DNA of 64,000 bases from Clostridium sp. 'deep sea' (GCF_014931565.1 NZ_CP063353.1:2170001-2234000); one strand, 5' to 3'. Counted from the first letter of the stretch, positions 17,655 to 27,279 are shown. A program made the numbers and translations. Notes: a model not told the origin generated them from the sequence alone.

Positions 17655-17999
17655 GTGCTATTTAACAGAACACAGGATAATAATCAATATGAAAATATTC
17701 AAAATTTTAGCAAGTATCTTACACAAGATGAGCAAATAGAAAAAACCTATAAAACTGTACTCAATAAACTATGCTTTACAAATAAAAGAATAATATACTA
17801 CGATAATAATCTAATAACTAAAAAACGAGTTAGCATACCTTACAAGTCTATTGTTGCTTATACAATTGAAGAATTTGGTGTGTTAAACGCTGAACTAGAT
17901 CTGTTTACATGTGGTGGAATCTTCGAGATCGAGTTTAGTAAGGGCACTAATATGAGCGAAGTAGATAAAATGATTGCTAAACACATAGGGCTATTATAG
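17655..17999 (+). CDS. bacterial PH-domain protein (bPH type)
   Basis: 114 residues starting with GTG; AGGAGAGG precedes it. LCFTNKRIIYYDN and SIPYKSIVAYTIEEFGVLN are typical of the small bacterial pleckstrin-homology family. A degenerate second copy of the C-terminal half is found at 22240-22353. Confidence 0.8.
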   Translation: MLFNRTQDNNQYENIQNFSKYLTQDEQIEKTYKTVLNKLCFTNKRIIYYDNNLITKKRVSIPYKSIVAYTIEEFGVLNAELDLFTCGGIFEIEFSKGTNMSEVDKMIAKHIGLL

Positions 18000-18010
18000 C
18001 CCTATTTTTG
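17986..18010 (+). terminator. terminator overlapping the PH-domain stop
   Basis: AGGGCT-ATTAT-AGCCCT followed by ATTTTTGT. The stem includes the stop codon. Confidence 0.7.
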
Positions 18011-18074
18011 TATCTTTTTTTACAACTATTGCATAATACCACCCCCAATCTGCGTTTATTTAGCAATGCCACTA

Positions 18075-18141
18075 CCACATAGCCTTTCAAATTGACCAAT
18101 TATGAAATAATTAAACAATTTACACCAAATTATGATATAAT
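18075..18141 (+). promoter_or_regulatory. AgrA-type promoter upstream of a small RNA (site A)
   Basis: Half sites CCACATA (18075-18081) and CCAATTA (18096-18102) lie 21 bp apart, and a perfect TATAAT is at 18136-18141. The second half site and the -10 are in exactly the same register as in the two copies beside agr (33167-33233 and 33400-33466). No good -35 is present, as expected for an activator-dependent promoter. Confidence 0.65.
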
Positions 18142-18146
18142 TTTTT

Positions 18147-18243
18147 TAATATTGAAATTATACTAAGCAATTGACTACATACTACACTTTTTTTCATTTC
18201 TCCTTTTTCCTTAATTTGAGACCTCTTTAGGTCTCTTTTTTTT
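18147..18243 (+). ncRNA. candidate agr-regulated small RNA A
   Basis: A transcript starting after the TATAAT at 18136-18141 would end about 95 nt later at a perfect terminator, GAGACCT-CTTT-AGGTCTC plus eight T (18218-18243). No ORF with a ribosome site is present. It carries a pyrimidine-rich stretch CATTTCTCCTTTTTCC (18195-18210) complementary to Shine-Dalgarno sequences. The layout resembles small RNA D at 33083-33158. Confidence 0.6.
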
Positions 18244-18506
18244 GCTACATACAGATTGTGGATAAATAATATTAAAATATACAATTTAAAAATAATATAC
18301 ATAATACTGGATTTTATGTTATTATTGTATTAGCATTCTGGTAATATTTATGATGCAAATATTATACATTGATTTTAAATATATAATTTAAAAATGCATG
18401 CTTAAATGTCTGCCTTACAAAATTACATAAACCAGTAATATACACCTATGAATAACTTAATTTTATATGAATATGAATACAATTTAATAAGAAGGAGATA
18501 TAGAAA
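18244..18506. other. intergenic, promoter region of the secreted protein
   Basis: AT-rich DNA with no gene seen. It must hold the promoter of the secreted peptidase-like gene, but no unambiguous -35/-10 pair was picked. Confidence 0.35.
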
Positions 18507-19460
18507 ATGCGAAAACTTATTGTTTTAATTGTTATTTTATGCTTGGTAATTATCCCTACATTTGCATTAAATCACCCGTCACAGTTCTGGAGTCAGCGTG
18601 TCTCGACTTACAGTGATTCTGCTATATCATGGAATTCAAATAAATTAGATAAAACATATTGCACAGAACTACCTGGTCAAGAAAACACAAAGTTTTATGA
18701 TTCAAATGTTAATGATAATGTGAAAGGCTTCATTGATAGATCAGGTTGCTGGACTACTTCATATGCAATGCTATTTAAAAATCTTGGAGCACAGACTGTC
18801 AAAAAATATGTTGACTTAAGAAAGAATTACGTTATAGAAGACTACATGGAACCAGATCCATTTAGTGTAGTTTGGGTTAATATGCATGCAAATTATAGTC
18901 CAGCAATTGTACATGAAAATAATATTGTAAAGGTTAAAGGATTTAAAGGAAAGTATGCACCAACATCCATATATCATGATCATTTAGCAAAAAATTTCGG
19001 TTATAGAGTAAAGGAAGTTGATTTAGAAAACTTGACTAATGCAGAAAAAATTGATGTTATTGATTCATACCTTAGGGATCACCCAGAAGGGGTTATGATT
19101 AGAACTAAGAAAAACAATTACCGTCATACGCTAGTTTTTGCAAAGTCGTTAATACAAGGTCCGTTTATAACAAATAGCAAAAATGATAATGTAGTTGAAA
19201 AGTACAACTTACAAGAAAGGTTTATTCAACCTCATGAGGTAGGAATTCAAGGAGAAGCACCTGATTTTTCAAACTTTAGTATTCCAGAAAAAAATAGTGT
19301 TAAAACAATGATTGGCTCAGAATTTTTAGTATGTGATCCATATACCAAAAACGAATCATCTCTTGGAGATAACGTTGAGTTTTCAAGGTCATTTACCTAT
19401 TATTTCTATAATGGCTATGATAATATATATAAGCTACAGTATTTAGTTCCAATACCATAA
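18507..19460 (+). CDS. secreted papain-like (C39-type) cysteine peptidase-like protein
   Basis: 317 residues. Signal peptide (about 1-21, ending PTFA). SGCWTTSYAMLFKNLGA resembles the catalytic Cys helix of C39-like peptidases (usual GCGPASLAM), RHTLVFAKS could supply His and VCDPY the Asp, giving the expected order C...H...D. The glycine/proline around Cys differ from the norm, so activity is uncertain. AGAAGGAG precedes the ATG. A lipoprotein gene follows 25 nt later and is probably in the same operon. Confidence 0.62.
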   Translation: MRKLIVLIVILCLVIIPTFALNHPSQFWSQRVSTYSDSAISWNSNKLDKTYCTELPGQENTKFYDSNVNDNVKGFIDRSGCWTTSYAMLFKNLGAQTVKKYVDLRKNYVIEDYMEPDPFSVVWVNMHANYSPAIVHENNIVKVKGFKGKYAPTSIYHDHLAKNFGYRVKEVDLENLTNAEKIDVIDSYLRDHPEGVMIRTKKNNYRHTLVFAKSLIQGPFITNSKNDNVVEKYNLQERFIQPHEVGIQGEAPDFSNFSIPEKNSVKTMIGSEFLVCDPYTKNESSLGDNVEFSRSFTYYFYNGYDNIYKLQYLVPIP

Positions 19461-19485
19461 TAACAGAGGGGCTACAGATTATAAT

Positions 19486-21225
19486 ATGAAAAAATCCTTA
19501 TTAATTATAGTTTTAGTATTACTGTGTACATTTTTATTATCCTGTGATACTTCTTTTAATAAAATTGACATGAAAGATATAAAAACAGTAAAAGTTATAA
19601 GTCCCAATTTCACAATCTGTGAGTTTGGTCTTACATTCAATAAAATTAATACTGAGAAAATTAGCGATAATGAAAACATATATTTTACTAATAATGAATT
19701 TTATATTTGTATAAATTTTAACAAAGAGTATGAAAAAGATGTTTTGAAAGCAAATATAATCTTAAGCCCTAATTTGAATTTTGATATTATAAAGCAAGAT
19801 GCATTTACTTGGCATCTCAAACCAATAAACTGGAATGTTGGGGATAAATGCAATATTCAGCTAAAGACTAAGGAAGATAATATAAGATTTAGCATACAAA
19901 AAGTAGAACAAACAAGAATTTTAGAGACGACAGTTTCCGAACCCTCTTATAGAGAGTCTATTAACTATTGTCAAATGCCTAGTGAGAATATTTATGTACC
20001 ATCAAACTCTAATTTTAAAATAACTTTCAGTAATAATGTTGATAAGGAATCAGTAATATCTGAGTTAGCCAAACAATTTTCTAATGATAAAGAGTTTATT
20101 GTATATTGTAGCTTTATAAATGATAAAACATTGCTAATAAAATTTAAAAATAAAGAAAATATAAAAAACTCAATTGTAGTTTTTACATTGATTAATGCAA
20201 AAGATAAACATGGGTGTTATATAGATGATAATGATGGGTATAACTTTTTATTAAAAAATAAAAAGTGTTTAGTAAAATATAATCCTACTCAAAAAAAAGA
20301 AGAAAGTATATTTTTACCTAAAGTAATCGATACTGCAGCTTTATCAGGTAATTGTAATTATTTGGTCTACACAGACTATGTGAGAAGAATAATAGATAAC
20401 GGTGATGTGCCAAATAACTCTTCTTTTGATTCATTCTTAAATATATTCTCGCTTGAGAATGATAAATATACACATATAGAGGAATTAAAAAGTTGTGATA
20501 TAAATTCACCTAAGTATGCTTTATGTGGCAATACTCATTTCTTTTACAATAATTCAATATATAGTTCCAATGGAAATTTGCTTTACTCGTTTAATCACGA
20601 TATTCGAAACGTCAATTTTTCACCAAATGAAAATAGTATAGCAATTTCATATGTCAAGCAATTTCCAGAAGATAAAATAAACACAACTAACATTGATATT
20701 TTTGATCTCAATAACATGGACATTTTAAACAGCTATGAACTTGAAAGCTATCCATTTGATATAACTACAGATCAATATGATTTAGCTACAGTGGACTTTG
20801 TTTTTGTTAATTCTAGTACAATTTTGTTTGAAACAAAACAAAAAGAACTAAAAATATTAGATTTAAGTACTAAAGAAATTAAGAATTTCATTAAAGGCTC
20901 TTTTATTAGCGAGGATAAAAGAGCAAATAATTGTATATCACCCAATAAGAAAAATATCATTATAGAGAATGAAAATGAAACAATCATAATTGACACCACT
21001 ACAAAAGAAACAATATACAAGTTTAAAAGTAATATAAAACCTAAAAACATTGTATGGGCAAACAATAACTCTCTCTATTTTAATGATAATACTCTACGCT
21101 TTGATGAAAAGAGAAGTGATACAATATTTAGCTTAACTGAAGATTATCAAATTAATGAACTTGATATTTTAGGTTTGCCATTATTTTATTCCGCGGAGAG
21201 AGAGCTTTTTATACTTAAAGATTAA
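19486..21225 (+). CDS. lipoprotein with Ig-like and beta-propeller-like parts
   Basis: 579 residues. Lipobox LLSC at about residue 20 marks a lipoprotein. A middle part (about 150-260) with SNSNFKITFSNNVDKES looks like a bacterial Ig-like Big_5 domain, and the C-terminal half has repeated short beta motifs with FSPNENSIAISYV, suggesting a WD40-like propeller. No catalytic residues seen. Follows the secreted peptidase-like gene and is ended by a terminator at 21238-21268. Confidence 0.7.
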   Translation: MKKSLLIIVLVLLCTFLLSCDTSFNKIDMKDIKTVKVISPNFTICEFGLTFNKINTEKISDNENIYFTNNEFYICINFNKEYEKDVLKANIILSPNLNFDIIKQDAFTWHLKPINWNVGDKCNIQLKTKEDNIRFSIQKVEQTRILETTVSEPSYRESINYCQMPSENIYVPSNSNFKITFSNNVDKESVISELAKQFSNDKEFIVYCSFINDKTLLIKFKNKENIKNSIVVFTLINAKDKHGCYIDDNDGYNFLLKNKKCLVKYNPTQKKEESIFLPKVIDTAALSGNCNYLVYTDYVRRIIDNGDVPNNSSFDSFLNIFSLENDKYTHIEELKSCDINSPKYALCGNTHFFYNNSIYSSNGNLLYSFNHDIRNVNFSPNENSIAISYVKQFPEDKINTTNIDIFDLNNMDILNSYELESYPFDITTDQYDLATVDFVFVNSSTILFETKQKELKILDLSTKEIKNFIKGSFISEDKRANNCISPNKKNIIIENENETIIIDTTTKETIYKFKSNIKPKNIVWANNNSLYFNDNTLRFDEKRSDTIFSLTEDYQINELDILGLPLFYSAERELFILKD

Positions 21226-21237
21226 ACTTTGTTTAAT

Positions 21238-21268
21238 ATGACTAGGGATATTAATATCTCTAGTCATA
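21238..21268 (+). terminator. terminator of the lipoprotein gene
   Basis: ATGACTAGGGAT and ATCTCTAGTCAT pair (one G-U) around a short AT loop, then a T run. Confidence 0.75.
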
Positions 21269-21376
21269 TATTTTTTACTTTTATATAATTACTTTCATAT
21301 TATAAATAACTCTTGTTTAATTCTTAAATTTTACCCAATGAAATAAGAATAACCAAATTATCTACTGCTCTTTATA

Positions 21377-21988
21377 TTATTCATCTTTCTCTAGGCTTAA
21401 TACAAAGTTTAATTCTTTAGGACTATATTTAGCTTTATATTCCTTTTCAGTTAATGTACCACCGATAGAAGCCCAAAGGTCTTGCTGCCACTCTTCGTTA
21501 TAGTCTAATAAACTGTATGTAAGATTTAATTTTTCAGCTTTTATAGCTTTTTCTTTAATAATAATAATTTTCTCTTCACAAGAATAATTTGTGGGTATTT
21601 GCTCATCAAGTTTACCAGTTACCTCAAGGTTCTCTAAATTATAACCATCTGGTAATGTAGCACTCCAACCCATAAAACTAAATGACATTGCTTTATCCGA
21701 TTTGTTTTCAATAGATACACTAATTTCTATTTGCTCATAATCTGAGGCTTTAACAATTTCACTACCTATTGCAAAATACTGCCCATTCTCTTTACCATAA
21801 TTGTCTTGAGTTCTGTCTCCAATTACATCTGTCACACTTACAGCTGTAATGGCCATTGATATTTTATCTTCTTCTAATTTGGTTCCTAAAACATAATCCT
21901 CAGATCCAGATGGGGTTGCTCCCTTACTACATCCTAATACACCAACAGCAATTACCAACATCAGCATAATTAACACTATTTTTTTCAT
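21377..21988 (-). CDS. lipoprotein, DUF4352/DUF5067-like
   Basis: 203 residues. Signal peptide with lipobox VLGC at residue 20. The mature part is a small beta-rich domain with QIEISVSIENKSDKAMSFS, the pattern of Ig-like DUF4352-type domains. TAGGAGA precedes the ATG. Function unknown. Confidence 0.72.
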   Translation of the reverse strand: MKKIVLIMLMLVIAVGVLGCSKGATPSGSEDYVLGTKLEEDKISMAITAVSVTDVIGDRTQDNYGKENGQYFAIGSEIVKASDYEQIEISVSIENKSDKAMSFSFMGWSATLPDGYNLENLEVTGKLDEQIPTNYSCEEKIIIIKEKAIKAEKLNLTYSLLDYNEEWQQDLWASIGGTLTEKEYKAKYSPKELNFVLSLEKDE

Positions 21989-22011
21989 TTAAACTCTCCT
22001 AAGCAATTTTG

Positions 22012-22239
22012 TAATACTAAGGTACAGTATCATATGTTCATAATTAATGCTACTCTTTTTTATAAATAACAAATGTTATACACTAAAAATGAAATTATAC
22101 ATCTCCATACTGGAAATAACAATTAATAAAACAGCTAATTTAATTTTTTGTGGTAAAAAGTAACTGATGAAACATAAAAGTAATTAGCTGTAAACTATAA
22201 ATATCTAAATGATTTTTATTATTGTAAACTACTAGTACA
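22012..22239. other. intergenic, nothing recognised
   Basis: AT-rich DNA between the lipoprotein and the PH-domain remnant; it may hold decayed 5' sequence of that remnant. Confidence 0.35.
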
Positions 22240-22353
22240 TTCGATTTAGATGCTGAATTAAAAGTATGGGTTTCAGGACTTGGTAAATTTGAACTTCAAT
22301 TTGTTAAGGGTACAGATATTAAGCCAATAGCCAAAATGTTAAGTAATACATAG
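22240..22353 (+). pseudogene. C-terminal remnant of a PH-domain gene
   Basis: The frame reads FDLDAELKVWVSGLGKFELQ, then FVKGTDIKPIAKMLSNT and stop. This is the last ~37 residues of the same bPH family as 17655-17999 (compare AELDLFTCGGIFEIEFSKGT). No start codon or ribosome site is present, so it is a fragment. Confidence 0.6.
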
Positions 22354-22372
22354 TAGGTAATGTAAAATAAAA

Positions 22373-22405
22373 AATGAACTAGGACTACTTCCTAGTTCAT
22401 TTTTT
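22373..22405 (+). terminator. terminator after the PH-domain remnant
   Basis: AATGAACTAGGA and TCCTAGTTCATT form a 12-bp stem followed by TTTT. It is better preserved than the gene it once served. Confidence 0.75.
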
Positions 22406-22433
22406 ATAAGATAAGCTCTATATTGCTAAAATG

Positions 22434-22462
22434 GAGTCAATCAACTTGACTCTATTTTTATA
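22434..22462. terminator. second hairpin terminator
   Basis: GAGTCAA-TCAAC-TTGACTC followed by a T-rich tract on the plus strand. Confidence 0.6.
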
Positions 22463-22523
22463 TTTTTTATTAGCTGTTACAACAAACTAACTATGTAGAA
22501 AAAACCAAATTGCGGTAATTTAA

Positions 22524-22727
22524 TTATTCTTGTGAATCATACTCTAATACTTCAAAACATAAAATCTTATCTTTAACTAAATAATCTTTACGGTTTAAAA
22601 ATGGGCCAATATTATTGTATTTGTTAATGGTATAAAGCTTACTACCATTACTGCTATTGTACCAACTAATAAAGCTCTCTACCTCAGACATAGCCATATC
22701 ATATTCTTTTATTAAGCTGTTCTGCAT
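22524..22727 (-). pseudogene. detached C-terminal module of a kelch/FN3-type protein
   Basis: The 67 residues (MQNSLIKEYDMAMSEVESFI ...) are nearly identical to the last ~65 residues of the kelch/FN3 protein at 29868-31343. Homology begins slightly upstream of the Met (LNIT), then runs into a stop (TGA), and no ribosome site is visible. It looks like a truncated duplicate; a freely expressed small protein is possible but less likely. Confidence 0.6.
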
Positions 22728-23043
22728 TGTTATATTTAATCTAAATCGTCATCCAACACACTATCCCACATTTAGATTTTAATAGAATATATAATTATAT
22801 GAGTGGATAAAAAGGATATTTTTAAATTATTGATGGAAAGCATCTATATTGATTCTATTTTATATCCTCATTAAAAACTATTTTAGCCACGTTTTATTAG
22901 TATGTGTTGGATAGTAATTATATTGTTCTTATCAGAATCATCAGGATTAAAAGGATTTAAAACATGTTTATTGAATAATAGTACAGCAAAAGATTTTACG
23001 ATTCTAATCCAAAAATAAAATATGTTACGAAAGGAAATAACCT
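22728..23043. other. intergenic region upstream of the DUF262 cluster
   Basis: About 316 bp with no gene. The promoter of the defence-like cluster must lie here, but no convincing -35/-10 pair was picked. Confidence 0.35.
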
Positions 23044-24192
23044 ATGCATTTTACAAATAGTTTAGATAAAGATACCCAGAGTACACCAGAAGAGGTAACA
23101 GAAGATCTTCAGTTTGCAGAGAATACAACACTCAGTAATGAAGAATATCCTATTAAAGCAATAGATTATGAAGAAAAAAGGAATCTATTAGATAAAACTA
23201 AGATTGTTAAGCAAAGCTGGTCAATTGTAGAGATTTATCAGAAAATTATGAGTAAAAAACTAATACTAGATCCTCAATATCAAAGAAATTCTGTCTGGAA
23301 CACAAGTAAGAAAGTAGCCTTTATAGAATCACTGTTCATGGGAATCGTTATCCCTCCAATTTATGTAGTTGAAATTCCAAATGAAAATGTTTTAGAAGGA
23401 AATAATTATGAAGTAGTCGATGGCAAACAGCGTTTATCCACAATAACATCATTCTTGGAAAACAAACTAAAACTAAACGCAAAGTACCTAGAATATTATA
23501 GTGATATTTATGGCACTAAAGTCTTTAATGAAATTAGAAAACATTATGGTGAGCACGTAAATGAATTTCTATCATCAGTTTTAGATGTTTACGTAATTAC
23601 AGCTAATTCACCAGAGTTTACTAAGTATGATATATTTGCTAGATTGAATAAAGGATCTGAAAAGCTTAAGGTTAATGAAATTAGAAAAGCAATATATAGA
23701 TCGAAAACGTTGGAAGTTATTGAAGGATATGTTAATCAAAACTTTAAAAAGCCTTTCTATGAGAAACTGTTTACGCCAAATGATATAAAACGTTACGATG
23801 ATTATGGAAGATTCTTTAAAAGTATTGCATATTGTTTAAAGGTAGATGTTGCTTCAGGTGTAGTAAAGAATTATAATTCTAGACCACGTGATATGATTAA
23901 TTCTGTCCTTGCACAGTTTCAGAATAATACATCATTACTTGATGAAAATAGCATTTTAAAGATAATAGAAAAAACACTAAAACTAAAAGAAATTTTTATG
24001 AGTTTACCAAATACTGAATATTTAATTGATTCTTGTATATATTTTGCTGTCAACTCTGATGAAGTTTTTTTTGAGAAAGTCAATGTAATCACTAGTGATA
24101 ATATTATCTTGGAAACATTCAAGCGTTCCCCAACTACAACAACAAACGTTAATAAAAGAATATCTAGGATCCTGAGTATTTTAAATGAATAG
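23044..24192 (+). CDS. DUF262 (ParB-like/GmrS-type) protein
   Basis: 382 residues. The DUF262 domain spans about residues 55-250, with LDPQYQRNSVWN and EVVDGKQRLSTITSFL; the DGxQR motif is the nucleotide-binding signature shared with GmrSD-type restriction proteins. AAAGGA precedes the ATG. The stop overlaps the start of the HEPN gene by 8 nt, and the methylase fusion follows, so the three form one operon of defence type. Confidence 0.85.
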   Translation: MHFTNSLDKDTQSTPEEVTEDLQFAENTTLSNEEYPIKAIDYEEKRNLLDKTKIVKQSWSIVEIYQKIMSKKLILDPQYQRNSVWNTSKKVAFIESLFMGIVIPPIYVVEIPNENVLEGNNYEVVDGKQRLSTITSFLENKLKLNAKYLEYYSDIYGTKVFNEIRKHYGEHVNEFLSSVLDVYVITANSPEFTKYDIFARLNKGSEKLKVNEIRKAIYRSKTLEVIEGYVNQNFKKPFYEKLFTPNDIKRYDDYGRFFKSIAYCLKVDVASGVVKNYNSRPRDMINSVLAQFQNNTSLLDENSILKIIEKTLKLKEIFMSLPNTEYLIDSCIYFAVNSDEVFFEKVNVITSDNIILETFKRSPTTTTNVNKRISRILSILNE

Positions 24193-24793
24193 AAGTAATG
24201 TCAGAAGCAAGTTAAATGTCGAGCAACTGAGATCTTTTAGTATTTATAATTTTCTAATATTATTTAGTGAACTTGAGAGAGTTGTGAAAGACGAATTTGC
24301 TCGCTCTTTAAGAAATATTGATAAAGAGCGCTATAGCAAAATTAGTTTCTATATAGGTGGAATAAAAAGTAATAATACCTATCTTGACTATGTGGAGAAA
24401 GGCTTAATGAAGCCTCTAGTTAAGTACAGCGAAAAAAAAATTAGAAATGGCTTTACTTTTAATAATATAGTAAAGTTTGATCGTTCTGAAAAAGTAATAC
24501 CCAAATTTAACTTTACTGTTAAATCATTGACTCGGAAAATGGTTGAGTATGAATTCCATGACTGTTGCATTAAATTCATAAGAATGAGAAACAAACTTGC
24601 GCATGAAATTAATTGTGCTGTGTTTAAAGAAGAGTGTTATATTGAACAATTAAATAGTACATACATACAGATAAAATGTTTACCATTTCTAGAAAATATA
24701 GATATTAGCAACATTGATCAAGGTTGTGAGGCAATTTTAACAAATTGTATATTTATTAAGTCTATTATAAATACACTAAATAGAGAAGCGTAA
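24185..24793 (+). CDS. HEPN-domain protein paired with DUF262
   Basis: 202 residues, mostly helical. RNKLAH (residues 135-140) fits the HEPN ribonuclease motif R-x4-H. It overlaps the end of the DUF262 gene by 8 nt. As I recall, HEPN families are described next to DUF262 proteins in restriction- or toxin-like loci. It could be an RNase effector or the partner controlling DUF262. No other domain seen. Confidence 0.6.
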   Translation: MNRSNVRSKLNVEQLRSFSIYNFLILFSELERVVKDEFARSLRNIDKERYSKISFYIGGIKSNNTYLDYVEKGLMKPLVKYSEKKIRNGFTFNNIVKFDRSEKVIPKFNFTVKSLTRKMVEYEFHDCCIKFIRMRNKLAHEINCAVFKEECYIEQLNSTYIQIKCLPFLENIDISNIDQGCEAILTNCIFIKSIINTLNREA

Positions 24794-24825
24794 TAATAAC
24801 GTCTTAGATGGGAGCTTTTTTTGCA

Positions 24826-27279
24826 ATGGATATAAAACAATGGATTATTAAAAAAGTAGAAAATTTCAATGATAAAATCAAATCAGAAGAAGATTTAAAA
24901 TTGAAGGTTGTAATTCCATATTTAAAATATTTGGGATATGACGAGAATAATATACGATACGAAAACCCAATAGAAGTCATTATTGGATCAAGAAAAACAA
25001 AGGTATTTTCAGATATTGAAATACTTATTAATGGAAAAACAGAACTTGTAATTGATACAAAAAAACCTTCTAAGTCTATTTCAGAGAAAGATATTTTACA
25101 AAGTGCTAGTTACGCAAAACTAGTGTCAACACCTTCAGCTTTATACTCTGCAACAACAAATGGTGTTGATTGCGTTGTTAGTAATATATTTACAGGAGCT
25201 AGGTTTAATGAGATCCCCTCAAAGGCACAGTTATTAAGAGATATAGCGCATACTAAAAAAATAAATTATAAAGAAGTTGAATTGAGGGAAATTAAAAGCG
25301 TTCTTTTCACTCTTTTAGAACCAGAAGAATTGTATAGAGTAATAAAGAGGTGTAAGGATGTAATAGAAAAGAAAGGCTTAATTCGGAGCGATCAGTCATT
25401 TAAAGAGATGACTAAAATTCTCTTAGTTAAAATGAATGAAGAGAGGAGAGTAAAGGTAGGGGAAGGATCAAATAGATTTACTTTAGATTACATTGATGTA
25501 AATACTAAAAAGAATAAAATTGATGTCATAAGCGTGTTTAATAAGTTATTTAATAGTGCAAAGATAAAATACAAAGAGATATACACAAAAGAAGACGAGA
25601 ACTTATTGATATTTGATAATGATTGTTTATTAGAAGTAATAAAGAATTTAGAACCATTTTCTTTCTTAGGTACTGGCGACGACATCAAAGGGGCTGTATA
25701 TGAAATATTTCTTAAATCTACTTTAAGAGGGGACTTTGACCAGTATTTCACCCCGCGTGAAATAGTTGATTTTATAATTAGAATAGCCGATCCAGAGCCA
25801 GGAAAAGTATTTTTAGATCCTGCATGCGGTTCTGGAGGATTCCTTATTCAAGCTTTCAATTATGTAAATCAAAAAATTGTAAATTCGCCTTTTTCTGAAG
25901 TTGAAAGCAAGAAAAAGTTTAATGATTTAATTAATAAATCAATTTGGGGCCATGAAGCAGATTATGATTTACATGTACTTGCTAAAATTAATATGATTAT
26001 GCATGGAGATGGATGGAATAATATCCATCAAGGAGATACCCTTACATCGGACAAGCTCCCGAATGATCATTTTGATTTTATATTTACTAATCCACCTTTT
26101 ACAATTAAATATGATTTTAATAGTGTACTTTCAAAATACGAACTTGGGCTAGGAAAGGAAAGTGAAGAGTTAGATATTTTATTCTTTGAAAAGAGTATAA
26201 ATCTGTTAAAACCTGGTGGCGACCTATATATTGTTTTACCAGAAGGTTTATTGAATAATAAAGCATATGGTTATTTTAGAGAGTGGCTACTTAAGAAAAC
26301 CCATCTCATTTGTTCTATTAGTTTACCAGAAGGTGCATTTATTCCTTTTGGTGGGTCTGTTTCAAAAACGTGTATTATTGGAGTTAGAAAGAAAGACAAA
26401 GCTAAACTTGATTTTAATACCCCTAACTATGTATATTTGGGTTCTGCAAAAGAAGTAGGTTATGAAACTGGTAAAAAGAACTATAAGCATAGCGAGAAAA
26501 ATGATTTAGCGGTTATTCTTGATGAATCTAAAGCTGTTTTTGAGAATGTTAAATTGACATCTAATAAAGGTGAATGTGGGTGGATAGAGCAAAGCCAAAT
26601 ATCATCGTATCGACTTGATGCTAATTATTTGCTTAACATGATTGACAGAAGTCAACTCAAAAAGGATTTTGACAATCTCGTCCCACTGAAGAACGTATGT
26701 TATGTCGATAATATTAGTATTAAAATTGTTCAGGATATTGAGTATAATTATATAGAAGTACCCGATATTTCATCCAATACTGGTACTGTTAGTAATGTAA
26801 GATGTGTTTTAGGTAGCAAGATTAAAGCTGATTCACTTCATAGATTTTTCACTGATGATATATTGATTACTAGAATAAACCCAAGAAAAAGCAGAGTAAC
26901 AATTGCACCACCAATAAATGGTATCGGTGTTATATCAAAAGAAGTCTATAGAATTGCTCTTAAGAAAAATAACGGCTTCATTGACGAGAGTAATCGGTTT
27001 ATTTTAGTCGCGCTTTTACAATCAGATCGTGTAAAGAATCAAATAATCCGATTGGCAACTGGGTCATCGTCTTCAAGAGCAAGAGTACAAGTAGAGGATT
27101 TACTAAATAATGTGTATTTACCAATACCCCCGATATTAATGCAAAAAGAAATTAGCGATAGTACTTATAGATTAATAAGAGAATATTGGAGTATATCCCA
27201 AAAACTTTTATTAGGATTTACTAAAAATCATATTAAGCTTGGGTCAAATAAATGCATAAAAGATATGAGATCTGTTTAA
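24826..27279 (+). CDS. nuclease-methylase-specificity fusion (Type I/IIG-like restriction-modification)
   Basis: 817 residues. An HsdR-N-type nuclease domain lies at about 10-140 (SDIEILINGK ... LVIDTKKPSK gives D...DxK). An N6-adenine methylase domain follows, with SAM motif DPACGSGGF (about 331) and catalytic TNPPF (about 421). The C-terminal ~200 residues resemble an HsdS half (GSSSSRARVQVEDLLNNVYL, PIPPILMQKEI). This places cutting, methylation and target recognition in one chain. Start at 24826 is chosen because GGGAG lies before it; an ATG at 24808 has no ribosome site. Last gene of the DUF262-HEPN cluster. Confidence 0.85.
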   Translation: MDIKQWIIKKVENFNDKIKSEEDLKLKVVIPYLKYLGYDENNIRYENPIEVIIGSRKTKVFSDIEILINGKTELVIDTKKPSKSISEKDILQSASYAKLVSTPSALYSATTNGVDCVVSNIFTGARFNEIPSKAQLLRDIAHTKKINYKEVELREIKSVLFTLLEPEELYRVIKRCKDVIEKKGLIRSDQSFKEMTKILLVKMNEERRVKVGEGSNRFTLDYIDVNTKKNKIDVISVFNKLFNSAKIKYKEIYTKEDENLLIFDNDCLLEVIKNLEPFSFLGTGDDIKGAVYEIFLKSTLRGDFDQYFTPREIVDFIIRIADPEPGKVFLDPACGSGGFLIQAFNYVNQKIVNSPFSEVESKKKFNDLINKSIWGHEADYDLHVLAKINMIMHGDGWNNIHQGDTLTSDKLPNDHFDFIFTNPPFTIKYDFNSVLSKYELGLGKESEELDILFFEKSINLLKPGGDLYIVLPEGLLNNKAYGYFREWLLKKTHLICSISLPEGAFIPFGGSVSKTCIIGVRKKDKAKLDFNTPNYVYLGSAKEVGYETGKKNYKHSEKNDLAVILDESKAVFENVKLTSNKGECGWIEQSQISSYRLDANYLLNMIDRSQLKKDFDNLVPLKNVCYVDNISIKIVQDIEYNYIEVPDISSNTGTVSNVRCVLGSKIKADSLHRFFTDDILITRINPRKSRVTIAPPINGIGVISKEVYRIALKKNNGFIDESNRFILVALLQSDRVKNQIIRLATGSSSSRARVQVEDLLNNVYLPIPPILMQKEISDSTYRLIREYWSISQKLLLGFTKNHIKLGSNKCIKDMRSV

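Noticed and set aside
18120-18302. 60-residue minus-strand ORF
   Set aside because: No ribosome site, runs antisense through the small RNA and its terminator, hydrophobic low-complexity product.
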